Positions 34,396 to 46,339 of a stretch of 64,000 nt of DNA are shown here, piece by piece. The translations under genes were made by a program, and so were the position numbers. How positions within the stretch are numbered: the stretch's first letter is position 1; each line of letters starts with the position of its first letter. Origin of the DNA: Nymphaea colorata (lineage: Eukaryota; Streptophyta; Magnoliopsida; Nymphaeales; Nymphaeaceae); NCBI RefSeq assembly GCF_008831285.2, contig NC_045142.1, positions 3,043,001 through 3,107,000 of the forward strand, given 5' to 3'. The notes under the pieces were generated by a model. It saw only the letters and a list, made by a program, of their open reading frames with translations. It did no database searches and was not told where the DNA came from.

Positions 34396-35439
34396 AAACA
34401 AATCATCCACCAAGCGACTTGACTTAGACTTATGCCCACCAACCGCCTTGCTCTTATTGGATGAACGCTCGGTAAATGTGAATTTTAGTTATATTGGACA
34501 CCATCCTGTAAATTTATAAAACCGAGCTGCCATTTTGACAATAATTTTTATACGAGAGAACGGATAAGAAGCCAGAAGGCCGCAACTGTCCACATCAGAT
34601 CCGCGTCACCACCAACCTCCGCGGGTTGGTGGGGAAAAATTGTCTCTTTCCGTTCAAACCCACTAAATGTTAAAAAATACAAAACAATACCTGCAGCCGA
34701 AGGCACTTTCCATGTCATGGTCATGACATGTTCCCACGTGATATTTATTTAATTGACAGGTAAAAAGCCTTTCAAATTCTACTTTTACCCATATACGAGA
34801 AGAACCATTCATTTCAGTATCCAGGGTATTGTGGTAATTTTCTTCACAAACATGCCCACTTGTCCCCATGCAGACTGAGTTTGCTTTTAATTAAAACTTT
34901 TTTTTTTCATTGTCAAACTTTTTTTCTACTGGCAACTACTGCGTCCGGACAGAACGGTTTAATTTTTCGAAGACCAAATTGCTCACCTCAGCATTATGAG
35001 TTTTGGAATTTACTGAGCTATTGCTTATAATGTCATTTTATAATATTTGGTCTAAGCTAATAAATACTAATCATGTCTGGATGTGATTTATTTTATGGAT
35101 TAGCATGTTTAATGATCTTGGTTTTAGTTAATATATGGTATTATGTGTGTCCTTAGTGGCTACACCCCTAAATTCACCTATGAGAGTGACCACATGTCAA
35201 TTGTTATTATTTTGTATCTATTGTTAAAACCATGTTTGTTTGGACTACATAAACAAAAATAAATGATATAATTTATATTAATTTACAATAATATGGTTTA
35301 CGTGAGTGAAGGTAAAAAAGAGACTCTGAACCGAAAAAGATGCTGTAAAATGTTGTTCATGCATGCGCAGAGAGAAAGAAATGTCACACAATAGAAAGTG
35401 ATAAATCTTTCTTTTCCTTCTCAATCCCTTTAATTTTGA

Positions 35440-35780
35440 AGCAATTGGATTTGCATTAAAGTATCATTTCATTCCCTTCCTTTCCTTTCACTTCCTTTGC
35501 AACCAAACAAATTTGTTACTTTTATTTTATTTTTTTCTTAATTAATCACCAAAGAAATGATTGATTGTTGTTTTCCTTATATTTCCCTCCATCCGAACAA
35601 GGAGTAAAAGAATTTTTCTTTTCTCTCAATTTCCTTTCATTTTCTTTGCACCCAAACACATTTATTAGCTTTTATTTTTTTTCTCTGCTTAGTAATTAGT
35701 CATTTAAACACGAGAAAGACCTTTATTTATTTTCCTTTTTCTTCCTCTCTCTCCATCCAAACAAGCTGTTAATTTAGAGA
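35440..35780. repeat. Pyrimidine-rich reiterated units ending in CCAAACAA
   Basis: Three related segments (about 35450-35520, 35560-35690 and 35700-35775), each with CCTTTC/TTCCTTTCATT runs and a CATCC(A/G)AACAAG or CACCCAAACA end. They resemble MITE-like sequence with repeated tips. No target duplication was identified. Confidence 0.45.
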
Positions 35781-38099
35781 AACTTCAATTGTTTCTTTCT
35801 CTCTCTCAAAGTATTGATGCTGACAGTCTATCTTTATTTTTCTCTCTAAGCCCTTGAATAAAGTCATTTTACATGCAACTGCCTTTGATGCGACCAACAA
35901 AAAAAAAATGCTTATCCTTTTGACTCTTATTTGTCCTTTCTCTCATATTTTTTTCCAAAAAAAAAAACAAATTATATAGTAGGTATATAAACATAATAAG
36001 AACTTGATAAATATTTGACTATATATATCGGAATTGAATAACTTTGTCAGCAATTTTACTGGAATCGGTCATTTGGGGCTGATTTTTAATTTTTTACAGC
36101 ATTTGCAACGACAAAGGAATCAAATAAATATGACCATCTTTTTTCAGGAACGAAAAATTTATTGATCGTAAAGTTGATATTCAATTTACCCGATCAAAGA
36201 AGCATGAGATCACAAGATGGGTTTCACAAAAATTTGCGATGAGAAATCAGATATTTCATATTTGAGGCTGATCAGAAATCCAAATATATACAAACAAGTG
36301 GATCAAAAGAGTAGGGCATGGAAAAAAAAATTAACATGAGATTACAAAATCATAGTATTGAATTGAAGAAATGACATCTGATTGGATTCGATTTTAAACA
36401 AAGATCAGTTTGGATTTAGATTTGAAATCAATTTCGAATGGCTATCTTTTATCCAACATTTATACAAATCTAAAAGATGGTTTTCAGTACATTATAATGC
36501 ACATAGTTCACATTTGGTTGTGTACTTAAGGGATTCAATTGTGAATCTGAAGGTCTAATTGAGAAAAGATTTGGGTTGTAAATTGAAAAAGTTATGCTCT
36601 ATATTTTACTTTATTCATGTTTGAATCCAAATAGATACACATCCATGATAACAAAACAGAGCCTTCTAGGTAAAATAGACGGAGAAAAAGTATTTTATCA
36701 TAACATTCAACTAAAAACAAAAATTCTTCATTTTCAGATCTGCTTTCGGTGCCTTGAAAATATATCAGCCTCTATGAAAGTCCCTTTCGGACCCGCTGCA
36801 ACAAAACAAACCTTGATTTCATGCACTTGGACATACATATAATTATCATAAAATATGCAGGAAAAAGAAAAAAAAACAAATCAATTGTCAATTTGGATAT
36901 TACTTGCATAAAACTAAAGCAAATTCAGTCTCAAGCTTCCAAAATTAGGTTAACTTGTTCATCTGAGTATCTATCACAGACAACTTGTCCACTACCCACT
37001 TACACGTAATCGTCCACTACCACATTCACCTACCACTGGGGTTAGGTCATACCAACTCTTCACTCTCATGCATTTCTTTTCTTCCTAGTCACAAAAATCT
37101 CAACCACAAAGCAACGTATAAGATTAATGTATAGTAATATTAATGACAAGTGACAATGTTTCTATCTGATCGCTTCGGAGTTCTGGTGGGAAACGGTGCG
37201 AGGAAAAGTAGAACGCTGCCACCATTGATTGACAAGACGACCGAAAGAGTGTCTGTTTAACTACCAAAGAAAATAACAGGAATGAATTTCCAGGAGTCGA
37301 TGATGTCATGTTAAGTTCCAAGAAAATTTCATTTGAGTTGGCTTCTGGTAGGGAATGATATTTTGATAATTTATTTAAAAGAAAGTCCTCCATAGACATT
37401 TTATTTCTTTATTTTCAATTTTGTCCTTACATGAAATTTTCTTTTTTCGGTGTGATTTAAGAGTATTTTAGTTATTAACCATACTGACACACGAAAAGTC
37501 ATGCATCAGTACGATGCATATGACCAAGTCGGTTTGGTAGGTGGTTGGTGGATCGGTCAACCCGGTTTCGTTCTTGTCAAAGTTTGGCCAATGTGAGGAA
37601 GAAAGAAACTGAAGGCAGCTTCAGTCTATGTGAGAATTCAATTGGAAAGAGATCGAGCATGCAACAAATATAAACTCAAGAAAAAACAAGGGGTTTGGGT
37701 TTGATTAATATTCTATACTCGATGTCCATAATACGATTTGATTTGTCTAAAATTCAAATTTGGATTTGGATGTTAATTTGAAAATCAGATTGGGATTGTG
37801 AATTTGGATTTTGGATCCGGATATGGTATAGATTTTTCTTCATCCGAATTCAAATATGCATATGAAATCTGGATATATAGTTCGAAAAAACAGATACGGT
37901 AAATAAAGTATATGTCTGATTTGAATCTGATCGTTGACATCCCTACCGTGAAGTTTGAAATAGTTCTTTGAAGGGTTATTTGGCAACAACAACAACACAT
38001 AATATTACTGTCTCATGAATCTGCCCAAAAAATTGAGTAAATTTATGGAACACGATAATAAGTGCCATATGAATCTGGACCCTGGAGTAGATTGATTGC

Positions 38100-39834
38100 A
38101 TAATAACAGTGTGTTACAATTGTCCAATAGACTTTCTGGGAAGCATTTGACAACATAACAATTTGTTACTATTTCATGAATGCGACTTAATGTTGTTCCA
38201 GTTGTCCAATAGACTTTCTGGGAAGCATTTGACAACATAACAGTTTGTTACTATTTCATGAATGCGACTTAATGTTGTTCCAGTTATCCAATACACTTTC
38301 TGGGAAGCATTTGACAACATAACAGTTTGCTACTATTTCATGAATGCGACTTAATGTTGTTACAGTTGTCCAATAGACTTTCTAGGAAGCATTTGACAAA
38401 TAACAGTTTGTTACTATTTCATGAATGCGACTTAATGTTGTTACAGTTGTCCAATAGACTTTCTGGGAAGCATTTGACAACATAACAGTTTGTTACTATT
38501 TCATGAATGCGACTTAATGTTGTTACTGTTGTCCAATAGACTTTCTGGGAAGCATTTGACAAATAACAGTTTGTTACTATTTCACGAATGCGAATTAATG
38601 TTGTTACAGTTGTCCAATAGACTTTCTGGGAAGCATTTGACAACATAACTGTTTGTTACTATTTCATTAATGCGACTTAATGTTGTTACTGTTGTCCAAT
38701 AGACTTTATTGGAAGCATTTGACAACATAACAGTTTTGTTACTATTTCACGAATGCGACTTAATGTTGTTCTAGTTGTCCAATAGACGTTCTGGGAAGCA
38801 TTTGACAACATAACAGTTTGTTACTATTTCATGAATGTGACTTAATGTTGTCACAGTTGTCCAATAGACCTTCTGGGAATCATTTGACAACATAATAGTT
38901 TATTACTATTTCATGAATGTGACTTAATGTTGTTACAGTTGTCCAATAGACTTTCTGGGAAGCATTTGACAACATAACACTTTGTTACTATTTCATGAAT
39001 GTGACTTAATGTTGTTACAGTTGTCCAATAGACGTTCTGGGAAGCATTTGATAACATTACAGTTTGTTACTATTTCATGAATGCGACTTAATGTTGTCCC
39101 AGTTGTTCAATAAACTTTCTGGAAAGCATTTTACAACATAACAGTTTGTTACTATTTCATGAATGCGATTTAATGTTGTTCCAGTTGTCCAATAGACTTT
39201 TTGGGAAGCATTTGACAACATAACAGTTTGTTACTATTTAATAAATACGACTTAATGTTGTTCCAGTTGTTCAATAGACCTTCTGAAAAATATTTGACAA
39301 CATAACAAATTGTTACTATTTCATGAATGCGACTTAATGTTGTTACTGTTGTCTAATAGACTTTATTGGAAGCATTTGACAACATAATAGTTTTGTTACT
39401 ATTTCACGAATGCGACTTAATGTTGTTCTAGTTGTCCAATAGACGTTCTGGGAAGCATTTGACAACATAACAGTTTGTTACTATTTCATGAATGCGACTT
39501 AATGTTGTTCCAGTTGTCCAATAAACTTTCTGGGAAGCATTTGACAACATAACAGTTTGTTACTATTTCATGAATGCGACTTAATGTTGTTCCAGTTGTC
39601 CAATAAACTTTCTGGGAAGCATTTGACAACATAACAGTTTGTTACTATTTAATGGATACGAGTTAATGTTGTTCCAGTTGTCCAATAGACCTTCTGGGAA
39701 GCATTTGACAACATAACAGTTTGTTACTATTTCATAAATGTGACTTATTGTTGTTTCAGTTGTCCAATAGACTTTCTGAGAAGCATTTGACAACATAACA
39801 GTTTGTTACTATTTCATGAATGCGACTTAATGTT
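38100..39834 (+). repeat. 82-bp satellite array, left part (about 21 units)
   Basis: Head-to-tail units with landmarks TTGTCCAATAGACTTTCTGGG, AAGCATTTGACAACATAACAG, TTTGTTACTATTTCATGAATG and CGACTTAATGTTGTT. TGTCCAATA recurs at 38121, 38203 and then every 81-83 bases to 39760. 82 is not a multiple of three, so frames through it are accidental. A pair of units with shared private changes (TTTATTGGAAGC, GTTTTGTTAC, ATTTCACGAATG, GTTCTAGTTG, GACGTTCTG) occurs at 38691 and 39348, 657 bases apart, indicating an eight-unit block duplication. Confidence 0.95.
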
Positions 39835-39843
39835 GTTCCTGTC

Positions 39844-41477
39844 TCTGTCACCTGGGTGCTTTCAGTTTGTGCCCGCACCCAACGCATTTCGGGTGCGGGT
39901 GCAGGTGCGGGCGTGGGTGCGCTTGTGGTGCGCACCCAAAAGGTCAAACGTGAGTCAGGTGCGGTCAGCCGCACCTGACTGAATTCATCCATGGACGCGC
40001 ACCCGGCTCGCGTCAAACATGAGTCTGGTGTAGTCAAACCAAACTTGCCCTTTTTCGTCCACTTTTTGGGTGTTTTAATTTTTACATGATATTAAGTTTA
40101 GCTAGGGCACGAGAAGTTCTCTCCCTCTCACGCTCAGCTTCTCTTATCTGATTCTCTCCCTCTCGGCCTCTCTCTATTCCGGTGGTCCCTCTCTCTGCGA
40201 CGCTTGGGGAACTCGCTGCTCCCTCTCTCTACGGCACTGCTCCTTCTCTTTGCAGCCTGCGCTACTCCGGCCTCCGGGTGCTCCATCTCTCTGCGCTGCG
40301 TTCGGATTTGGGTAAACTCTCTCTCTCACTCTTTGCAGCGTATTCTATTTCTGCTTTTTATTGTTTGATGTTGCTCCCTCTCTCTGCGCTGCTCCCTTCT
40401 CTCTACGTTGTTCCTTCTCTCTGCGCTCCTACTGCAACTCCAGTTGAACCCTGCATTCAATATGTAAGCAGGCTCTTGAATCGATGCACATGGGAAGAGA
40501 GGGAAGTAGGATTTGGCCATGGACGAAGGGGAAGAGAGGGGAGGGAAAAGAAGGGGAAACGGGCGTCGGTGGAGGAGGAGACAAAGGGAAAGACGGTGAA
40601 AAATGGGAAACCTCTCTCTCGTACATTGTAAGTTTAGAACCACCACCTCGTTGCCATTATCAATACCAAAATCACGATTTTGGGTTTCAATTTACTACCT
40701 CTGTTATCATATCATAAAGTTAAACAGACAAACATAATTTCTGGTGGTGATGAAGTCCTTATGTGTGACTACAATGTCATCCTATGTAGGTCTTTAGTGT
40801 CAACAGCTCTATAAACACTGAAATTGGATTCTTGAAGGAAAAAAATGTTAGTTTATCTGAATTATATATAAGATTTTCTTTGTGGGAGTTCTTAACTTTG
40901 TTGGTCTTATAACGCTTATGTTTTTTGCAAGCCTTGTACTTTTACAGTGAGATTAAACATAGAAAAAATGCTTAAATCTTGCTGTTTTTTTTTTTCTATA
41001 TTCATGTCCGGCTTGTATATATTGTGGAGTTTTCATGTCCATCTTGTATATGAGTTTACTTATGCTTACAACAAAAATCCAGTTTTCTTTGATTAAATAG
41101 GTAGCACTATAGCAGCACCGTTGAGCATTGCATTTTATTGTTACAGTCATGACTAACACTAACAACATTTGCTTGAGATTGCACTTTGGTGTCTTATTTG
41201 TTTTTTTAAATTGCTTATAAGTTATAGGTTTGCATCACATAGATAATACCTTTTGCTGATAGGTTTTCATGAGAGAGATAATATCTTTTTTATCTAATCT
41301 GACTTGTTTAAGGAGGCCTTTGCTTTTAATGATTTTAATAATTTTGTGGTTTATATTATTATATTTAAAAAACAATAAAATACTCTCACCGCACCGTCGC
41401 ACCTAAATTTTTTGAGATGTGCCGCACCGGCACCAGCACTCGCACCGGCACCAGCACCCTGCACTCAGGTGACATAG
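39844..41477. mobile_element. 1.6-kb inverted-repeat element inserted in the satellite
   Basis: Interrupts the array exactly within a unit. The left end reads TCTGTCACCTGGGTGC and the right end GCACTCAGGTGACATAG, so TGTCACCTGGGTGC (39846-39859) and GCACTCAGGTGACA (41461-41474) are 13/14 inverted repeats. The flanks GTTCCTGTC (39835-39843) and GTTCCAGTT (41478-41486) agree at 7 of 9 positions, and the right one equals the uninterrupted satellite sequence. Subterminal regions are dense in GGTGCG/CGCACC words. The interior has a (CT)-rich block with repeated CCCTCTCTCTGCG (40130-40430) and purine-rich sequence; a 149-codon frame there (40182-40631) has no recognisable domain. No transposase was found. 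Confidence 0.8.
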
Positions 41478-41725
41478 GTTCCAGTTGTCCAATAGACTTT
41501 TTGGAAAGCATTTGACAACATAACAGTTTGTTGCTATTTCATGAATGCGACTTAATGTTGTTCCAGTTGTCTAATAAACTTTCTTAGAATCATTTGACAA
41601 GATAAGAGTTTGTTACTATTTCATGAATGCGACTTAATGTTGTTCCAAGTGTCCAATAGACTTTTTGGGAAACAATTGACAACATAACAGTTTGTTACTA
41701 TTTCATGAATACAACTTAATATTTG
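41478..41725 (+). repeat. 82-bp satellite array, right part (about 3 units)
   Basis: Continuation of the array after the inserted element, with unit landmarks at 41487, 41569 and 41650. The last unit degrades after ATGAATACAACTTAAT. Confidence 0.93.
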
Positions 41726-42237
41726 GAACAAATTCACAAAACGTCAGAGTCTGTCGGGGCACACAGCGGGAGTTGTCTTTCATTGGCGGCCATGATTTCA
41801 TTGGTGGCCATGATTGGACAGAGCTCAAGATGATTGGATGATTTCAACTAGATAACTAGATAAGAGAGAGGGAGAGAGAGAGATTAGATATTCCATTTTG
41901 GGCACCAACTATCATTCGCTTACAGGATCACGTTGATCAAATCAACTAACAAACAATAATTATAAAGAATTACTTCGTTTAATGATGTCAGAGAGGACCC
42001 GCCAGAATATTGGTTGTAGCAATAAGTCGCCGGAGTTTTGTTTCAGGCAAAAGTCATTCTCGAAGGAATTACACAAAAAAAAAACTATTTTATTTACTAC
42101 TTCAAAATAAAATTTCACCTCCCCACCGTGTACTTTCCATTGGCCAGAGAAACAGCCATTAATGTCGCACAAAATTCAAGCTGCCGACAGAGCAGAACAT
42201 GAATCTATACTGTAGAAATGAGATTTTCCTGAGGACT
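41726..42237. other. 3' flank of PHT4 copy B
   Basis: No coding sequence. Contains a small direct repeat, GGCGGCCATGATT and GGTGGCCATGATT (41785-41815), and a short GA tract near 41865. It probably includes the 3' UTR of the transporter gene. Confidence 0.6.
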
Positions 42238-42888
42238 CTAGAAGACTCGATCCGCTGTGGCGAAGAGGTTCCAGAAAATGGTGGCTGCGAAGTAGATACC
42301 CGCAGTTACGGTCAGGAAAGCCTGGAAGGATCCCAGCCACTTCACGAAGTAGCCGGTGCCGATGGTGCTCACTATGGCTGCCAATGTTCCGGCAGAATTC
42401 GTGATCCCTGATGGAAGAACATGAAAGTTATGATAACCAGGGAGTCCGGAAAATCTGGTTAAGAAACACTAGTTATAAAATTTTAAATTTTTAAGCGATG
42501 CCCAATATGTAAATAAATAAAATTTCTCTTAAATATTGATATTAAAATATAATTTTTTTGTCTGTTTATATAGACAGTTGCCCACAGAATTATTAAGTGT
42601 GCTTTTGTATTGATGATTGAGGGTATTTTAAATTATTTTTTTGTTTCTAATTATTTATGTATAAGATTTTAGTTATTTTTTCGTTTCTAACTTAAGGAAA
42701 CTGCTTAGTGCTAAATTTTAGTTATTTACTTTGAAGAACAGCAAAGGAGTAGTTAAAGATAAACTTAATTTTTGCATTTTTAAGTGGTTTGAAGCATCGG
42801 AACAAAAAAGAAAATGTTAATTGGCATGATTTAGATGCATGAAGTTGCAGAGTTAACGTAGAAACATGTAAACAGTTTTTTGTCATAA

Positions 42889-42926
<38 letters not shown>

Positions 42927-45358
42927 ATATCTATATATATATATATATCTTAGATTTCAGACCGTTTTTCCTTTGACCTTTTAAGTTTTTGCTAAAAGAT
43001 ATTCTAAACAAAATAAAAGCATCCTACCATGTTTACAAAAAAACTAGTTTGATGTAAAACAAAATAAAATACAATTAATTTTAGAAAAAAGATTAACTTG
43101 ATATATATTTTAAGATTCGAACGCAATAGAAACGCCTTAATTACTGTATGATATATATATATAGTGATTGTTCTTGTTCTATAAAAATATTGCAAGATTG
43201 TATGAGGGAAAGAAAGAACATACCATGCAAGAATCCAGCGTATTGGGGAGCAATATCCTGATCAGATCGCCAAAAGGGACAAAGAAAAAGAAATGAGGAT
43301 TTATTGCAACCCACCACTCAAATAAAACCCAAAGGATATACATATATATATACCTGCATATTGAGCATGAAGCCGGCCTGGCTGAAGGAGCTGAGACTAA
43401 GTCCTATGGTCAACCATATTGCTGCTGCGGTGGGCGACTGGGCTTGGTTCAAGCATAGCAGGGACACGCCCGGTCCGACGAACCCAATTGACTGGGGATA
43501 GTTCAATCAAACAAGCAATTTCATGTTAGTGACAAGGTTGGCCAGATCCAATTGGCATGTCTTGTTCCCAATGTCTATGGAACTCATCAGCGCATTCATA
43601 TTTAAGAAATGGAAGGGTAAAATTCGACTGGGTCAGGTTTGCTTGGTCAAGTCGAGCTAGAGCTCGCCATGGCGGTCAATGGCTCAAGCAAGCTCGAGCA
43701 CCTGAGACCAACCAACGCAGAGCAGGTGTCCGCGTACGACTTGGCAATTGTGAAAATCAGAGACACGATGCAAGGAGATACGACACGACGCGACACGAGG
43801 AAAAAGAAGGGGAAGAACCTGAAGCTCACCTGCATTATCTTGCGCACTTGGGTGACTGGGTAGCGTGATTGGAGCGTGTCGGAGACCCACCCTGCGACGT
43901 AGCCGGAAAGAGCCATCATCCCCCATGGAATCGCACTGAACCAGGCAGCTTGCTTTAGGTTGACGTCGAAGACCTAATTAGAACAAAGGAAACAATTCTC
44001 ATGATCAATTTCGGATGCTAATTCGATCAACTAAGCATCAAACAAATCTACAAGTCTTGTAGCCCCAAGGTTCACATACCTTGCTTCGGGATCTATTAGA
44101 GTCCAGAGAATGAGAATGAGTTTACTAGGTCGTGATAACAACCATGAAATTTGAACCTCATACCCCTTTGAAGTGGACCGTCTTGCCACCCAATGCATTA
44201 CTATCCCCTTGGAGCTGATATTATTAATTTTATAGTTACTATTTACTAGAGGAGTAAAAATCAGTTAGTGAATCGGGTTGCGGATTCAATGAGTCGTCCA
44301 ATTGAATGATTCAGCTGAATCGGTTGTGAATCGGTCAAAAATATCATCAAAAAATTCTTTTTTGAGAAAAATAAATGAAAAAATTTGTAGAAAGTCATTA
44401 AAATATAAAATACTTAAAATATTAACAAATAATTTAAAGTTAACACACTAATCTGCCTCCAAAATCAAGTCGATTTAACACCAATTAGATTCAAATTAGC
44501 TGGTTCAGCCAATTTTAACAACATTTACGAGTTAACAGATCAACAACATGAAATTTATCCAAAAAAAGTTTAAGTTTGCATTTGATTTTACAATTTCATG
44601 GACAGAAATTTTTTTCCCCTCCTAATCAAGGTTGTTGAGGTAATTATCGCTACCAAGAAGTACTTTAGCTTCTAGACAAGCTTTTGTCACAGACAAGAAC
44701 AGGCCAACTAAAACAATCTATGACGTCATTGCATGCGTCACTACATTGGACCTAAATTCTTTTACGAAAACACTGCCACAAATATTAGTAATTTACAAAA
44801 GGGTGCCTGTACTTCTAACTATTACACAATTTGCCTTCTTTATATGAATGTAGTCCAAATAAAGACATGAGTGACTTAACTTATAAGGCTGATTTTTTCC
44901 TATGCTAACCTTGATTAAACCATGAAGCAAGATTTCTAGTTACCATGGTATCAGTGACGAACCAGAAGCCTAGACTCCTCCTTTTCTCTTGTTACTAGGG
45001 TCCGAGGCTGCGTCAGCTTGCGCATGAGACTGTTGCCTTTGAGAATCGAATCAAGGACTAACCTTTTACCAGTTGTTGATCCAACTCGCTATGTCAAATC
45101 TGCTAAAGGCCTCTAATTACTATGGTAAAACTAAAGATTTATTTAATATATATAGCATTTAGAATATGAGTTCTTCTGAATATATCATTTGTTTATTTAC
45201 TAATGTGTTTTATCAGTCAGATCTTATAGTTCACATTTCCAAAGATTTGACTCTTTATCTGCCTTTTTAGTTAACCTTTTTTTATGATCGTTGGCACATT
45301 CTATAAACACTTGATCTATTAGCAAGATAGTTGCGATCTTTGTTTTTCTCATATTCAG

Positions 45359-45425
<67 letters not shown>

Positions 45426-46283
45426 TAAATTCTTCATTGTTTAAATAGTATTTTCATATTGTGGGCGCTCTATGAATTGTTTGGTCATTACAATGTCATT
45501 TTTCATATCTAAATTAAACTTTTGATGGATGTGTCTCCGCTGCGATATTCGACCTATTGACAACTTGAAATCCCTAAACATCCATTCTAAATGTGTAGCA
45601 GAACTTTCAGTAATTAATTACGCAGAATTGTCAGAATTACTTACTGTTTTGAAGTACACCGGCATCCATGATAAAAGCACAAAGTATCCCTGCAAATTCA
45701 CAAAAGGAAAAAAAAAAATCAAATTTCTCAATTTCTTGTTCATCTATGGATTTAAAGTATCCTTGATTAAAAAGGAAGACAATTTCATGTTCAAACATCC
45801 CAGAGTTTTTTTTTTTTTCGTTTGGTGACATTAACACATTGATACTATGAATCTGCCAAAAAAAGTTGAAGAAGATTTATGAGACATTTGTTCGAGTGTT
45901 TCATGAATTTGTCTTGTTTTTTAGAGTATATTCATGAGACAATAACAATATGTTACTTCTTTGTCTTATTTTTTTTCATGAAACAATACCAATATGTTAC
46001 TGTTGCCAAACAGCCCCTAAAAACATTAATGGAAAATCAAAAGTTTTGAGTTCATGATCTTGGTGTCATGCCCTTAAATTTTGGACATGGTGTGAAAAGT
46101 GACCGAGTTCATGAATTCAAGTACTTAAAGGGTTTAGCTTCTGGTGAGCATGAAGCTAACAACCTGCCAGCCAGAAAAAAAAAAAAAAACATGGAGGTCC
46201 CACCATTTCCCCTTGTCCTTGAGGTGTTGAGCGTGCACTCAGGAGCGGAGCCAATGTAAGGCGCTTGGGTCCTCGCCCCACCT

Positions 46284-46339
<56 letters not shown>

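Larger units (their letters stand above)
31670..37970. other. Long AT-rich spacer between the two PHT4 genes
   Basis: No gene is recognised. It includes a short tandem duplication near 32565-32650 (ATATACAAAAATTCTG), a long TA microsatellite, an AT-rich repeat related to copies at 46380 and 47560, and pyrimidine-rich repeated units at 35440-35780. Short open frames such as those near 34000-34340 and 37124-37399 have no codon structure or similarity that I recognise. Confidence 0.6.

Noticed and set aside
37124-37399. 91-codon minus-strand frame in the PHT4 spacer
   Set aside because: No recognised similarity, no splice or promoter context; length is within chance expectation for this composition.
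38005-39796. Repeated small frames (LSNASQKVYWTT-like) in the satellite
   Set aside because: They arise from an 82-bp unit that is not a multiple of three; frames shift unit to unit and carry frequent stops.
38100-39834. CRISPR-like regular repeats
   Set aside because: Units are contiguous without unique spacers, in a eukaryotic genome; this is satellite DNA.
40182-40631. 149-codon frame inside the inserted element
   Set aside because: Low-complexity pyrimidine-rich sequence with repeated CTCTCTG words; no transposase motif or other domain.
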